In this document: positions 44,401 to 51,227 of the stretch, in pieces
How positions within the stretch are numbered: position 1 is the stretch's first letter
How the letters are laid out: the number at the start of each line of letters is the position of its first letter
Translations under genes and position numbers: made by a program
The notes under the pieces: model-generated
Database searches by the model: none
Told to the model about the DNA's origin: nothing
What the model saw: only the letters and a program-made list of their open reading frames with translations
DNA from: Manis javanica
Lineage: Eukaryota; Chordata; Mammalia; Pholidota; Manidae
NCBI RefSeq assembly: GCF_040802235.1
Contig: NC_133170.1
Coordinates: forward strand, 8,075,001 to 8,139,000
DNA length: 64,000 nt
Direction of reading: 5' to 3'

Positions 44401-46668
44401 AATTCTTTTAGGGAAAATTAATGGAGAAAATAAATCTATACAAATAAACCCTACTTAGCATGACAGAAAAAAGTGAGGCCATACAGGTTAGTGGTTAAAA
44501 CCGCATTTTATGATGGCAGACCTGGATTTGAATCCAGAAAGACCTGAAGGGGAGAGAGACAGACAGACAGACAGACACTCCTGGGTGAGCAAGGTATTAT
44601 TATCTCATTTTACAGATAAGGAAACTCAGGTTCAGTTATGTATGCATCTTGCCCACCACCATAAAGCTAACAATTGGCAGTGCTGAGATTCAGACGCAGG
44701 CCTGCCTGCCACGGAAGCCCATGCTAAGCGGCATCTGCTAACAACCGACGGTTCCCGGATGATACTGTTGCTGCTGGTCTGGAGACCACACTTCAAGACC
44801 ACTGTTTATAAAAAGTCAACAGCTGGCAATAAATAGCCCCATAGTGGAAACAGGTGTAAAGATCTGCAGGCCAGTTTCACAGATCAGTTACACATAGTAC
44901 AGTCAAGATTTCTGGAACCTAAGTAACATTGCTGAGTTGTCACATGTAGTGCATCACAAAGACCAGTAGGTGAAGACTGTGCTGACTACAGGACTCTCTG
45001 CCCTAATATTTATCTAGAAATCCATAAGCTGGCTATGTAGTGACAGATGTATGTCTGCTGTCTGATGAAAACAAAGTTTCTTAGGGACATATAACTGAGC
45101 AAAGCTGTCTGAAAAGGGATCTGAGGGTTTCTTCTAGATTTCGGTTTTATGCCACATCAGCCTCTTGGTCTTACTTTTCAGAACCATTAGTCATGATGCA
45201 GACAGTATGGGGGTGTGGGGGGCAAGTGTGCCTGCCCTGGAGTCACAGTGTAGAGATTTGACACTCCCATTTACTAGCTGTATGACCTCTGGTAAGTTAA
45301 CTCTTAGGTCTCTGTCTTCCCATCTATAAAAGGAGGAGGTTAGTCATCCTTACTTCACAGAGTTGTTGCAAAAGTCAATGAGATAAGGCATGAAAGAAAC
45401 CTTTGAATTGCACCTGCCGTGTTCTAAGTACTCAGCAACTGTCAGCTATTATTTGTCCCACTACTGAGCCAGGCCATATACACAGGGGAGGTTTTTCTGA
45501 TTCTCTTGATGACAGTTTGTGACAAAATCTCACCCTGGTGCCTGCAGATAAATGTGATCATGAAAGTTACTGGGCATCTATAGTGTGCTGCATATCAGAA
45601 ACACATTTCCCTTAGATGTTGGCGTCCCTACACTTTGTTAAAAATAAATCTTACTTAAAATTTCCTTTTGCCAACCCTAAATAACCCTGTACATTCCAAA
45701 GGTAACTATACTTCATACACATGCATTTTTTCATTTAATTCCTATGAATATCCTGGGAGGTCGTTGTCACTGTTTCTATTTTAAACATTGCAAACTGGAG
45801 CTTAAGAGGTAAAGTGACAACCAACCGATAAGCCAGAAGGTGAGCCCAGATATATTTGAGACCGAAGCCTATAGTGCCTTCAAATTTATAAACTGAAACA
45901 TGAGAGCTTGTGCACAATACTTTTTTGGAGCAGTGAGAGGGCTGACTCACACATATAATATTTCATTTTCAATATTATGAGTGTTTCCCTTAGAAGAATT
46001 AGTGGGATAACAGAAATACCAAATTAGGACAGATAAAGTATCTAACAGTCAAGGTTGTGGAGTTTAGACACTGCATGGCATCTTATCTGTTCCGTATGAA
46101 ATAGAACAGAACAGAGACTAGAATATCCAAAACTTTTGGGGGACACCCCCTTAAATTTAGAAGAAAATTAGGGAAGAGTTCAGATGAACGTGTGATCGAT
46201 ATCAAGCCTGGGGAGCCTCCTCTGCAAGGGTCAGCATTTTGATTCTCACTGAGTGACTATCAGAACTTAGATGACCTGCTCGCCTGCCCTGGACAGAGCC
46301 CAAGCGCTCTTTCTCCTCTTACAGGAAAACACCACAAATTTCCCTGAGCAGTGGGTTGCTACCTAGTTTTGTCCCTTGACCTCTATCTGCCCCGATATTC
46401 TGGCCCCTTGCAGTTGAGGCACAATAAGGTAACATGGTAGGGAGTCATCTTGGCCTGAGGCTCTTCTTGTGAGGCATACCTGGCTATTTAGGATCTGGAA
46501 GACCCTCTGCTGCAGCGTCTGGCCGGCCTTGGGCCTCACAAGGATGTAAATGACTTTCAGGTCGGGGCTGGTGCGAAACAGCTTCTCCATCAGCACTTTG
46601 CCCAAGAAGCCTGTGGCCCCAGTGATGAGAATAGACTTGCCGCCATAGAAAGCTGCGATCATGGACAT
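8243..46668 (-). CDS. FAR2: FAR2, fatty acyl-CoA reductase 2 (complete CDS, 11 coding exons)
   Basis: FAR2 reduces C16-C18 acyl-CoA to fatty alcohol with two NADPH, feeding wax ester and ether lipid synthesis. It is a membrane enzyme reported on peroxisomes and prominent in sebaceous-type glands. Joined exons (46480-46668, 30534-30709, 27745-27924, 24442-24619, 23120-23164, 21176-21294, 20194-20261, 18053-18224, 11997-12126, 9359-9486, 8243-8405) give 1548 nt, 515 codons plus TAA, the usual FAR2 length. The NAD(P)-binding motif TGATGFLG is at residues 16-23, the catalytic Y204-x3-K208 (YTYTK) lies in coding exon 4, and the FAR C-terminal domain covers about 355-450. Two hydrophobic segments (about 466-484 and 491-507) can anchor it. 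All ten internal introns are GT-AG and every split codon closes in phase. The start ATG has A at -3, with a second Met at codon 3. The paralogue FAR1 is less likely, because the residues match FAR2 throughout. Confidence 0.97.
8956..9306. repeat. Pair of ~40-bp direct repeats
   Basis: AAATAGTTCAATCAGGTTTC.. at 8956-8995 recurs at 9268-9306 with one mismatch and one missing base. A MIR lies between them. The identity is much higher than that of the surrounding MIR, so the duplication is more recent. Confidence 0.8.
9003..9195 (+). repeat. MIR SINE
   Basis: It has the MIR order: a tRNA-like start, a diverged TTCAAATCTG box B, then ACAAGTTACTTACCTTCT and AAAATGGGATAACAATA core, and TCATAGAGGTGTGGTGA. 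It is diverged as expected for this old family. Confidence 0.7.
9359..9486 (-). CDS. FAR2: FAR2 coding exon 10 (residues 420-461 plus 2 nt)
   Basis: A 128-nt exon between TTTCAG|GTA and AGAAA|GTAAGC. It encodes [20 protein letters not shown], then [20 protein letters not shown] and LR. The FNFD-x-R-x-LNW-xxY motif is the hallmark end of the FAR C-terminal domain. Confidence 0.96.
9487..11996 (-). other. FAR2: FAR2 intron between coding exons 9 and 10
   Basis: A 2.5-kb AT-rich intron. It has a short (GA)n run at 11433-11449. I see no gene and no confidently nameable transposon. Confidence 0.65.
11997..12126 (-). CDS. FAR2: FAR2 coding exon 9 (residues 376-419)
   Basis: A 130-nt exon between TTTCAG|G and CAGAGA|GTAAGT. 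It encodes [20 protein letters not shown], then [20 protein letters not shown] and DQR. This is the central FAR C-terminal domain, with the conserved EYF-x5-W segment. Confidence 0.96.
12566..14650 (+). mobile_element. 5'-truncated L1 (ORF2 C-terminal part plus 3' UTR)
   Basis: It reads as L1 ORF2 from the reverse-transcriptase segment ([13 protein letters not shown] near 12748-12786) through the C-terminal region to a 3' UTR ending near 14640. Landmark blocks include GGAATGTAAACTGGTGCAGC (14006), AATGGAATATTATTCAG (14218) and TTGAATCACTATGTTGT (14575). Reading frames are broken by stops and shifts, so it is dead. The 3' end resembles carnivore/ungulate-type L1s. It lies antisense to FAR2. 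Confidence 0.92.
14668..14731. repeat. (CA)n(TC)n compound microsatellite
   Basis: CA repeats at 14668-14688 run directly into TC repeats to 14731, just past the L1 3' end. Confidence 0.97.
14855..15010 (-). repeat. MIR SINE, antisense
   Basis: Reverse MIR pattern: TAATTCTCATAACATCCCTA, then TAGGTAGGTATTTATCTACA, then AAGTAAGTGGC. Confidence 0.6.
15125..15310 (-). repeat. MIR SINE, antisense
   Basis: Reverse MIR pattern: CTCGATCCTCAAAATATGAC, then ATCTTACAGAAGG, AAGGTCACATAGCTAATG and CCTAGGCCTTCTTG. Confidence 0.7.
15555..15889 (+). mobile_element. MaLR solo LTR (MST/MLT1 type)
   Basis: It has the ordered MaLR landmarks: CCAAAATTCATATGTTGAA, then GACCTTGGGAAGTGATTAAT, AGAATGTGAGGACGCAGAGA, GAATCTGCCAGCACCTTGAT, ACTGTGAGAAATAATATTTC, and the end TTATAGCAGCCCAAATGGAC. 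No internal region or second LTR adjoins it. It lies antisense to FAR2. Confidence 0.9.
16130..16310 (-). repeat. MIR SINE, antisense
   Basis: Reverse MIR pattern: TTTTTACAGGTGAGGAAATT, then AGAGATCAAGTTATCTAAGA and AGCCGAGAGTCTGACTG. Confidence 0.7.
16440..16860 (+). mobile_element. Old L1 3' region (diverged)
   Basis: It has the L1 ORF2-end order: AGGAGAATGCAAAATCAAAG, then TTGATGAGGGTGAGAAAA, CAGCAGTCACACTCCTCGG and TCCATTATTTGTAATTGGGG. It is much more diverged than the 12.6-14.65 kb copy. Confidence 0.6.
18053..18224 (-). CDS. FAR2: FAR2 coding exon 8 (residues 319-375 plus 2 nt)
   Basis: A 172-nt exon between TTCCAG|GA and CCCAG|GTGAGG. It encodes [20 protein letters not shown], then [20 protein letters not shown] and [16 protein letters not shown]. 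It contains the start of the FAR C-terminal domain (HRAPAxxYD). Confidence 0.96.
18225..20193 (-). other. FAR2: FAR2 intron between coding exons 7 and 8
   Basis: A 2.0-kb intron. A perfect 20-bp tandem duplication lies close to the exon 7 donor (20141-20180). A 95-codon antisense-free frame at 18842-19129 is not recognised as a protein. Nothing else is nameable. Confidence 0.65.
20141..20180. repeat. 20-bp perfect tandem duplication near FAR2 exon 7 donor
   Basis: The unit GTGGTTACGTAGTTACACTG occurs twice back to back (20141-20160 and 20161-20180), without mismatch. It begins 13 nt inside the intron from the exon 7 splice donor. Confidence 0.97.
20194..20261 (-). CDS. FAR2: FAR2 coding exon 7, 68-nt exon (residues 296-318 plus 1 nt)
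   Basis: A 68-nt exon between TTCTAG|A and ATGG|GTAAGT. It encodes [20 protein letters not shown], then KM, with Arg296 (AG/A) and Gly319 (G/GA) split at its ends. It is too short to show as a long open frame and was found by searching for the missing FAR2 segment. Skipping it would shift the frame. Confidence 0.94.
20262..21175 (-). other. FAR2: FAR2 intron between coding exons 6 and 7
   Basis: A 914-bp intron. The only notable content is a duplicated block of GT repeat plus 44 bp at 20436-20580. Confidence 0.75.
20436..20580. repeat. Tandem duplication of (GT)n plus 44-bp unit
   Basis: GT runs at 20436-20471 and 20517-20536 are each followed by the same 44 bp (20472-20515 and 20537-20580), which begins AAAAGATCTCCAATAGGAAT. 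The copies are identical. On the FAR2 strand these are CA repeats 175-275 nt upstream of the exon 7 acceptor. Confidence 0.96.
21176..21294 (-). CDS. FAR2: FAR2 coding exon 6 (residues 257-295 plus 2 nt)
   Basis: A 119-nt exon between TGCAG|ACT and CACAG|GTGTGG. It encodes [20 protein letters not shown], then [19 protein letters not shown]. The PVD-VVN motif is typical of fatty acyl reductases. The donor is weaker than the others (GTGTGG). Confidence 0.95.
21295..23119 (-). other. FAR2: FAR2 intron between coding exons 5 and 6
   Basis: A 1.8-kb intron. It has a MIR-like fragment near 21345-21400 and a small CpG-bearing stretch at about 22430-22580 with no recognised function. No gene is seen. 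Confidence 0.65.
23120..23164 (-). CDS. FAR2: FAR2 coding exon 5, 45-nt small exon (residues 242-256)
   Basis: A 45-nt exon between TTTCAG|GGC and ATTGCG|GTATGT. It encodes [15 protein letters not shown], matching the FAR family GWVDNxNGPxGxIIA segment. It is preceded by a T-rich polypyrimidine tract. Both ends are phase 0, so skipping would remove exactly 15 residues without a frameshift. Confidence 0.95.
23165..24441 (-). other. FAR2: FAR2 intron between coding exons 4 and 5
   Basis: A 1.3-kb intron. It has an antisense MIR at about 23810-23970 (CCAGTTTCACAGGTGAGTGA, then GTAAGCAGCGGGGCTCAAAT). The rest is unassigned. Confidence 0.65.
24442..24619 (-). CDS. FAR2: FAR2 coding exon 4 (catalytic YxxxK; residues 182-241)
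   Basis: A 178-nt exon between TTCAG|G and TTCCCG|GTAAGC. It encodes [14 protein letters not shown], then [16 protein letters not shown] with the SDR-type catalytic Tyr204 and Lys208, then [18 protein letters not shown]. The local loop before the active site reads [12 protein letters not shown]. Confidence 0.96.
24620..27744 (-). other. FAR2: FAR2 intron between coding exons 3 and 4
   Basis: A 3.1-kb intron. It has an old interspersed repeat fragment at about 24890-24990 and an antisense MIR at 27240-27420. The stretch 25.1-26.7 kb shows no recognisable transposon and no long open frame. Confidence 0.65.
27240..27420 (-). repeat. MIR SINE, antisense
   Basis: Clear reverse MIR: CCCCATTTTACAGCTGAAGG, then GACTGAGGCTCAGGGAGGCC and AAGGTCACACAGCTAATAAG. 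Confidence 0.85.
27745..27924 (-). CDS. FAR2: FAR2 coding exon 3 (residues 122-182)
   Basis: A 180-nt exon between TCTAG|A and ATGGA|GTAAGT. It encodes [20 protein letters not shown] and on through the [17 protein letters not shown] core to KKIIDSME. Both ends split a codon (Arg122, Glu182) and close correctly with the neighbouring exons. Confidence 0.96.
28780..30290 (+). mobile_element. Old L1 (ORF2 end and 3' region)
   Basis: It has ordered L1 ORF2-end landmarks: ACAATAAAATGACTCAATAA, AAGGTAATGCCAATCAAAAT, TACAGTAATAAAATACTGGG and TTAGAGTTGGTTACAATAGT, then GTCCAGCAATACAGAACTGG. It is diverged and riddled with stops. The 130-codon frame at 29898-30290 is a chance survivor within it. Confidence 0.8.
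30485..30506. repeat. (CA)n microsatellite beside FAR2 exon 2 donor
   Basis: Eleven CA units on + (TG on the FAR2 strand) start 28 nt inside the intron from the GTACGT donor at 30533-30528. Confidence 0.96.
30534..30709 (-). CDS. FAR2: FAR2 coding exon 2 (residues 64-121 plus 2 nt)
   Basis: A 176-nt exon between CTTTAG|CTG and CTGCG|GTACGT. It encodes [20 protein letters not shown] through [13 protein letters not shown], part of the Rossmann fold. The Arg122 codon is split CG/A with the next exon. A CA/TG microsatellite begins 28 nt into the downstream intron. Confidence 0.96.
32985..33160 (+). mobile_element. MER5-like hAT fragment
   Basis: It has the diverged MER5 order: CATCGGAATCAC, then TTCCTGGACCGCATCCCATC, CTCCACTAAATAAGAAATTA and CAGGAGTTTGCATTTCATAC. 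Confidence 0.55.
33255..33440 (+). mobile_element. MER5-like hAT fragment
   Basis: It has the diverged MER5 order: TTTCACACTGGGTAGG, then ATCCTGACTCAGTAGGTTTG and AGGAAGCTGTATTTCTTAAC, ending near ACTTGGAGAAATACAGA. Confidence 0.5.
35105..35290 (+). mobile_element. MER5-like hAT fragment
   Basis: It has TTGCCTGGGAAATCGTTTAA, CCTGACCCTGAGAGTCTGAC, and TCTGGTGAGTCTGATCCACA at the end, as in MER5-type elements. A MIR follows directly. Confidence 0.55.
35295..35450 (+). repeat. MIR SINE
   Basis: MIR order: TTGGAGTCAGGAAGGCCTGG, then GGAGTCCTGGTCCTGCCATT, TATTAGCTGCATGACTGGGA and CAAGTTACTTACCTTCTGG. Confidence 0.85.
35890..36105 (+). repeat. MIR SINE
   Basis: MIR order: GCAGTGGGAAAAGCATGGGC, then CTTCCTTGGATTCATTTCCC, ATCTGTGAGAGAGCAATAAA and GGGTTTTATGAGGGTTAAAT. 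Confidence 0.75.
36184..36222. repeat. Alternating purine-pyrimidine run with 14-bp palindrome
   Basis: CACACATATGTGTG (36188-36201) is a perfect palindrome. It lies inside a longer alternating CA/TG run, a type that can adopt Z-DNA or cruciform in principle. Confidence 0.8.
38600..39240. repeat. Locally triplicated ~200-250 bp unit
   Basis: TTACTATGAAAAGAGG.. at about 38605 recurs as TCACTATGAAAAGAGG.. at about 39062. Both are followed by CTCC..TAAAAGTAAACATG, then TAATTGTAACTTGAA, then AAAATAAAATTATT, ..TTTAGGG, ..CTGAATATGG and TTTGTATCTTTT. A shorter third copy (about 38950-39045) keeps the ACTATTTAAAAAGTGGGTG, TCTCCAACATGAAAGTAAAA and TGTAATTGTACTT parts. Confidence 0.75.
41730..41900 (-). 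repeat. MIR SINE, antisense
   Basis: Reverse MIR: TTACCGAGCCCTTACCATGG, then CAGGCAGTATTCTAAGTGCC, TATTAACATCTCACAATGG and AAAACTGAGGCTCAGC. Confidence 0.75.
42104..42544 (+). mobile_element. Solo LTR (ERV, probably class I), copy 1
   Basis: A 441-bp element starting TGTGGATAAAGTGA and ending ..CAAGACA (TG..CA). It is flanked by the 4-bp repeat CCAG at 42100-42103 and 42545-42548, the TSD length typical of class I ERVs. It has a TATA box within CTATATAAAGAGCTC (42198-42212) and AATAAA in GGGAATAAAGTTGG (about 42435). No coding region is attached. It lies antisense to FAR2. Confidence 0.75.
42545..42720. other. 176-bp spacer between the two LTRs
   Basis: It starts with the CCAG target repeat of copy 1. 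I see no primer-binding site, polypurine tract or retroviral coding. It is either ordinary flanking DNA between two independent insertions or a nearly deleted internal region. Confidence 0.5.
42721..43138 (+). mobile_element. LTR of the same family, copy 2
   Basis: 418 bp starting TGTGGGCGAAATGAG and ending ACAAGACA, collinear with copy 1 along its length. It shares the TATATAAAGAGCTC box (about 42816-42829) and the GGGAATAAAGTTGGG signal (about 43027). It differs by small gaps and an insertion near 42910. No convincing 4-bp target duplication is seen. It sits 176 bp after copy 1. Confidence 0.7.
43575..43760. mobile_element. hAT-type non-autonomous element (MER family)
   Basis: It carries CCTTTCCAATATAGTCACCA, then CACAGGTGGCTATGGAACAC, TTGAACTGTGGCGAGTGTG, GAGGGACTGAATTTTAAATT and AAATAGCCACATGCTATGAG. 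This is a common mammalian MER element; I do not assert the exact family name. Confidence 0.7.
44490..44700 (+). repeat. MIR SINE with internal (GACA)n
   Basis: tRNA-like head AGGTTAGTGGTTAAAACCGC and box B GGATTTGAATCC are visible. A (GACA)n run at about 44556-44577 interrupts it. A second block, ATTTTACAGATAAGGAAACT, is in antisense MIR order, so two MIR pieces abut. Confidence 0.7.
45195..45455 (+). repeat. MIR SINE
   Basis: MIR order: CATTTACTAGCTGTATGACC, then GTTAACTCTTAGGTCTCTG, CTTCACAGAGTTGTTGCAAA and TTCTAAGTACTCAGCAACTG. Confidence 0.85.
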
Positions 46669-46707
46669 GATTCTTCCCTTTGTCTTTATAGCTCCAGAAA
46701 GAGGTTC
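46480..46707 (-). CDS. FAR2: FAR2 coding exon 1 (39 nt 5' UTR plus codons 1-63)
   Basis: The acceptor TTTTCAG (AG at 46709-46708) precedes 39 nt of UTR. The start ATG is at 46668-46666, and coding runs to CAG|GTATGC at 46480. It encodes [20 protein letters not shown] and on to ..VFQILNSQ, including the Rossmann dinucleotide loop. The open frame continues upstream past the acceptor, but the acceptor and the family's start favour this Met. There is no ATG in the 39-nt UTR. Confidence 0.96.
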
Positions 46708-46854
46708 CTGAAAAGGAAAATAATGAAAGGTTACACTCTCAGAATATCTCAAACGCAGCCATTTAAAACGTTTCTGGTGCTTCCAGGAGTTTCGAGTGCA
46801 GAAAAAGTTCAGACAGAGCAAGAGCATCTTGGCTTACTGGCAACACGATCCATT

Positions 46855-47010
46855 TCAGTCAATATTTATTGAGCTTATTCTACATGCCAAGACTTCAAAA
46901 AATGAGTAAGACATGATTCCTTCTCTGCAGGAATGGCTTGTAGTCTGATGGAGGAGACAGCCACGTGCAGAGATGGGTCCATGTGACTGGCTAAGTGCTA
47001 GAGGAGGAGG
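46855..47010. repeat. Old interspersed repeat, family not named
   Basis: TCAATATTTATTGAGCTTAT, then CTACATGCCAAGACTTC and ATTCCTTCTCTGCAGGAATG form a common mammalian repeat pattern (attgagc..tacatgcca..). Related pieces occur at 24890-24990, 48060-48240 and 50840-50930. I do not assert the family name. Confidence 0.5.
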
Positions 47011-48549
47011 GTATGGCAGCATCTGGAACCCTCGGAGGGCCCCTAGGTGGTGGCACTTGATGTAAAACTTGGAAGCCGGGAAGGGCTGGGCAAGGGTGTT
47101 CCAGCCCAAAGCAGAGAGGTCCAAGGAATGGGGGAAATCAAAGGAATTCAGTGTTACAGGAATGTAAAGCGGAACGGCCCCATCACTGTGCAACCAAAGC
47201 TTAGAACAGTGACCAAAATTTCTAAAATTATGATGCAATTAATATTTCAGTTGCAGTTCTATTTAGAGAAAATAGGAGCAATTAGCTTTTGGTTTCACTT
47301 GAACTAACAGGTCCTGGCCTACCCAGTCATTCCTGAATAAATATGTTTTCCTCTTCCTGGAGCTGAAAATGGGTCAAGCGCATTCCTTTCCTTCATATGC
47401 AATTCAGGGGGTTGAAGTGTTGCAAAAGACAAAGGGGAGAGAAGCTGAACAAGTGAGGCCACCGACTGGAGGCTCTGTGAAGCCCTGAAACAGCACCAGC
47501 CAGAGCTCAGTGCCTTCCAGGCACTGTTGTCAGGAGCACCGAGAAAGTAGTTAGCAAATCTGGGTGGGAAGCCAGATGCGGCACTTAGATGCAGGGACTC
47601 CCGGCAAAAGGCACCACATGCCGTACAAACGCCACATGAAATGCTCTGTCCTCCAGCCTGGGTTAGTAACTGTTGACCGGAAACTGTGGCAGAGAGCTTT
47701 GAGCGCAATGGTGCTGGCAGTGTGGGGCGGACTTTCCTGTCTGCCTGACTTCGCTGACCGCCCCAAGTCCTTGGCTTCTGCTTGGATGGGATTCGGGTGG
47801 ACCTTGCAGAACGCAACCCCAGAGACAGGCCCTGACATCAGGGCTTACAAGGAAGAAGGAAAACAAGTGAAAGGCTCAACACCCTGCCTGCTGAGCTCCA
47901 GGCAAGACCTCTTTGCCAGCGGCTCCATGAGGAACAGTGACTTCACAGTTGTTATTCAAACTTTTAAATGATTGTCATAATTAATACTTTGGGGATCTTG
48001 AAGCTGTGTTTTTGGGCAGGACTCTATGTCTTTGGAGGATCCGTTTATTCGTGAGTTAAATCAACTTATAATTTTGAGCACCAGTCATGCAGACTCTCTG
48101 CTACCTTCTGAAGCTAAAGGGATGAATAAGGCAAACAGATCTGTGCTGTCACTCTAGCAAGACAAAGGTAAGTAAATACATAAACAAGATAACCGCAGAC
48201 TGTGGTAAACACAAATAAAACAGGGATCGATGACAAAAATCGCACCGAATCATCAATTCTATTCACTTAAGGAAATATGGATTTCACATCATATTAGCTA
48301 TATTCATTGAGTTACTATTTAAACCCCTTTTATTAAGAGCTGATGTGAGAAATATTATTTCAGGAACACATTGGGGCTTTGTGCAAACAGCAATTAAGGA
48401 TGACGTTTGTTATGTTACATAATGTTACTCCTATTACAATCCAGTGATTTTCTCAAGAATGTAGCCCTTGGGAAAAGTATTGAACAATCGTGCCTTGCCC
48501 GCCTTGAAGCTCAGAAAAGTGATGTCACCACATTTGGAAAGCAGTATAA

Positions 48550-48750
48550 CATCCTAGGTAACATGCAGGTTCTAAACAAGACTGTCTGAAATCAAATCCC
48601 AGTTCTAGCACTTGTTAGATGTGTAGGCAAACTGTTAATCTCTCGATGTGACAATTTGCTTATCACTAAATGGGGATTAAAAAAAGTATGCACTTAATAG
48701 TTCTGTGGTGTGAATTATGTGAGTGAATGCATTAAACTCTCAGTAATATG
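48550..48750 (+). repeat. MIR SINE
   Basis: MIR order: TGTCTGAAATCAAATCCCAG, then TTCTAGCACTTGTTAGATGT and TTATCACTAAATGGGGATTA, then TTCTGTGGTGTGAATTATG. Confidence 0.75.
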
Positions 48751-49929
48751 GTACCATATATATATATCCGATACAATGTATATACTTCCATACATACTCA
48801 ATAAGTATTAGACATTAATAAAGCCACTGGTTCCTCATTTTGCCTCTCAGGATTTTTTGGCCTTACCATTTGCCATCTATTTTAAATGTTCTGTTTTATG
48901 CATTTTATATACCCTCTTTTGGAAATAGGAAGAGACAACTGATAACTTAATCAATCATCAAGCCAAGTAAACTGTTTTCCCCAAATGTAGCTCTCCTTGA
49001 TGATAAATCTTGCCAATTCTTTCATATGTAAAAATGCCTAAGCACCATATGCCTTTAGTAAATAAGTAAATGAGCATGGTTGTTGGGAAAAATACAGAAT
49101 GGAAATTGTTTGGACAGGGTGACATCCCCGCTTCATTTTCTCTGAAGATGTCAGATGCTTGTTTTATAATATCATGTGTCTTAGTGGAAAATACACTTTT
49201 TTGTAGAAATGCAAACATATTGTTAAGACCTTATGGTCCCAGACACAGTTTTGCTACATGTGATAAACATTTTCAAGAGCAGGTAACGTATCCCTAACAA
49301 GCCTAGTTCTTGTGGGACAAAGGAAGCTTGAGGTGTCCTCAGAGAATGCACTGTGCCCGCTCTGCCTGGAGTCCGGATGCTTCTCAAACACAAGAACCAC
49401 GGCAGAGCACACGGAGCCCTCCGACAGGAACACAAAGCGTAAGCCAGTATCGCCTGGTGCTCCCTGTCAAGAGCAGGTGGCTGAGGAGTCTTGTGATTTT
49501 GAAGAATGTCAGTGCGAAGTCCTCATCCTCAGATGGAAGCTGCACTGGAGAGGTTTCTTCTCCCTTTTGCATCTACTCTCGATACGGCTTTGTCCTTGGC
49601 CCAGACACTTCTCTACAAAAATCTGGCTCCCTGAAATCCATACCATATGTAATAGCTTTGCAGAGTCCAGGAACTGTTAACCCTTGATAAAACTCATTAA
49701 AATAATTAAGCTAGTTATTTTAAAAATTAAAATTATTTTATGCTCAGTAATGGATGATATGCAACTCTAGGAGGAGGAATATGTTTAGAAAAGCTGATGG
49801 GGCCACGGCTTGCCTTCCCCGTTTTCTCAGATGGGCAGTGCAGAAGGGCAGTTTCCTATTCCCCACGCGCATTATGTTTGTGAGAAGCCTGAGTCACTGT
49901 GACCAGCTCCAGAACAGAAAGGCCGTAGG

Positions 49930-50106
49930 AGTGCACAATGCGACGGTGACTAGCTGTAAGCCAAGAAGAAGGTTCTCACCCCAAACCCAATTTGCTGGCA
50001 CCTCAGTCACGGACTTCTGGTCCCCAGAACCATAGGAATGAATGTCTGTTGTTCAATACACCCCGTCTGTGGTGTTTTGTTACAGCGGCTTGAGCAGACT
50101 AATATA
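49930..50106 (+). mobile_element. MaLR (MLT1-like) LTR, 3' part
   Basis: It has AGCCAAGAAGAAGGTTCTCA, CAATTTGCTGGCACCTCAGT, GACTTCTGGTCCCCAGAACC, and the terminal CTGTGGTGTTTTGTTACAGC followed by GCAGACTAATATA. Confidence 0.7.
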
Positions 50107-51227
50107 CCCACAAATGCACACCAACAGAGACACACTCATTTTTAGATAAGTGAGTGAAATAACTCTTGACAATAATTCCTACCAACCTTTTCCATTCTGG
50201 AGTAAACCTTTAAGATGGAACAAATGCATCTGTCTCGTTTTCCATCTTTACAGCACACAGGTAGGATACTGATTCTCAGTTTTCACACGTTTGTAAAAAA
50301 TACGGTCAGGTCTTTCATGATAAACCACAGAAACTTCATTAATCTAAGCCTTAAAAGTCTGTATATAAGTCACATACCTGTTTGTCAAGTATTTAGCAAA
50401 AAAAATTTTTTTAATCAGAGAGTTCCTTCTTTGATTTCTTTAGTTTCCTGAGTGTTTCCTATATTATAAAGTTCAGTGATAAACTTGGATACCTTTCACT
50501 GTGGGCTTGTTATATAAAGTTTTTTTCTGGAAGAACTTTTAAGTTCTTGATGGAGGCACAGTAACCCCCCAGGGTGCTGTGGGCAGCTGTTAGGGGCACA
50601 GACCTCACTAATTGGATTCGCAATGCTCCACAGTCAAGGAAAACCAATTTGGAAACAGTCCCGTCTGGGGAAGGATACTGCAGGCTGGGTTTAAGAACAA
50701 AATTTAGCAAATTACCTCAACACATTTTTCTTAATTTGCTTCTTCTTAGCACATTAGCAAATCTTCAAAAACTACAAATTTAACAGAAATGAAAAAGAAG
50801 GAAGATATGACCTAAATCCATCATTTCATCATAATTGATTAAATAGGTGCATTGAGTTCTTGCCATGTGCAACACAAGGTTAGGTGCAGATGATTAATAT
50901 GTAAGCATTCTTGCTAAATGGTAAAGCATTACAAAAATGCGTGGTATTGTTATTATTTGTAGGTAAGTCAAACAGCAGTCAGTAGGTGAAGAGTCTCAAA
51001 TGCTTTCAGGTGAGTCAAATTCAAATATGAATCTTGATGTTTCCTATTTCCTGTTGGTGAATTTTAAAAATTGGGTCAGGTTATAAGTAAAACAGTTGAC
51101 TGATCAATTAAAACAATAGCCAAAGGAACCCAACTGAATGGATAGTAAGCCAACCCACTTTTTTGTGTTCTGCTTAGAATTCTAATTAAAGTCTAGTTTT
51201 TTAGGAGACAACATGGCACAGATTATC

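Larger units (their letters stand above)
30710..46479 (-). other. FAR2: FAR2 intron between coding exons 1 and 2 (15.8 kb)
   Basis: The longest internal intron. It contains MER5-like hAT fragments (32985-33160, 33255-33440, 35105-35290), several MIRs (35295-35450, 35890-36105, 41730-41900, 44490-44700, 45195-45455), a locally triplicated unit (38600-39240), an old LINE-like end (39240-39420), two LTRs (42104-43138) and a hAT-type element (43575-43760). Stretches 30.7-32.9, 33.5-35.0, 36.2-38.5 and 39.5-41.7 kb show no gene or confidently nameable repeat. Confidence 0.7.

Noticed and set aside
46669..46827. Upstream in-frame extension of FAR2 to a Met at 46827
   Set aside because: It would read through the splice acceptor at 46708-46709, and the known FAR2 family start is the Met at 46668 with A at -3.
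47319..47816. 165-codon - strand open frame just upstream of FAR2 coding exon 1, as a possible N-terminal extension
   Set aside because: A clear acceptor lies between it and the FAR2 start exon, its sequence fits no FAR protein, and overlapping frames on the other strand suggest chance in GC-richer DNA.
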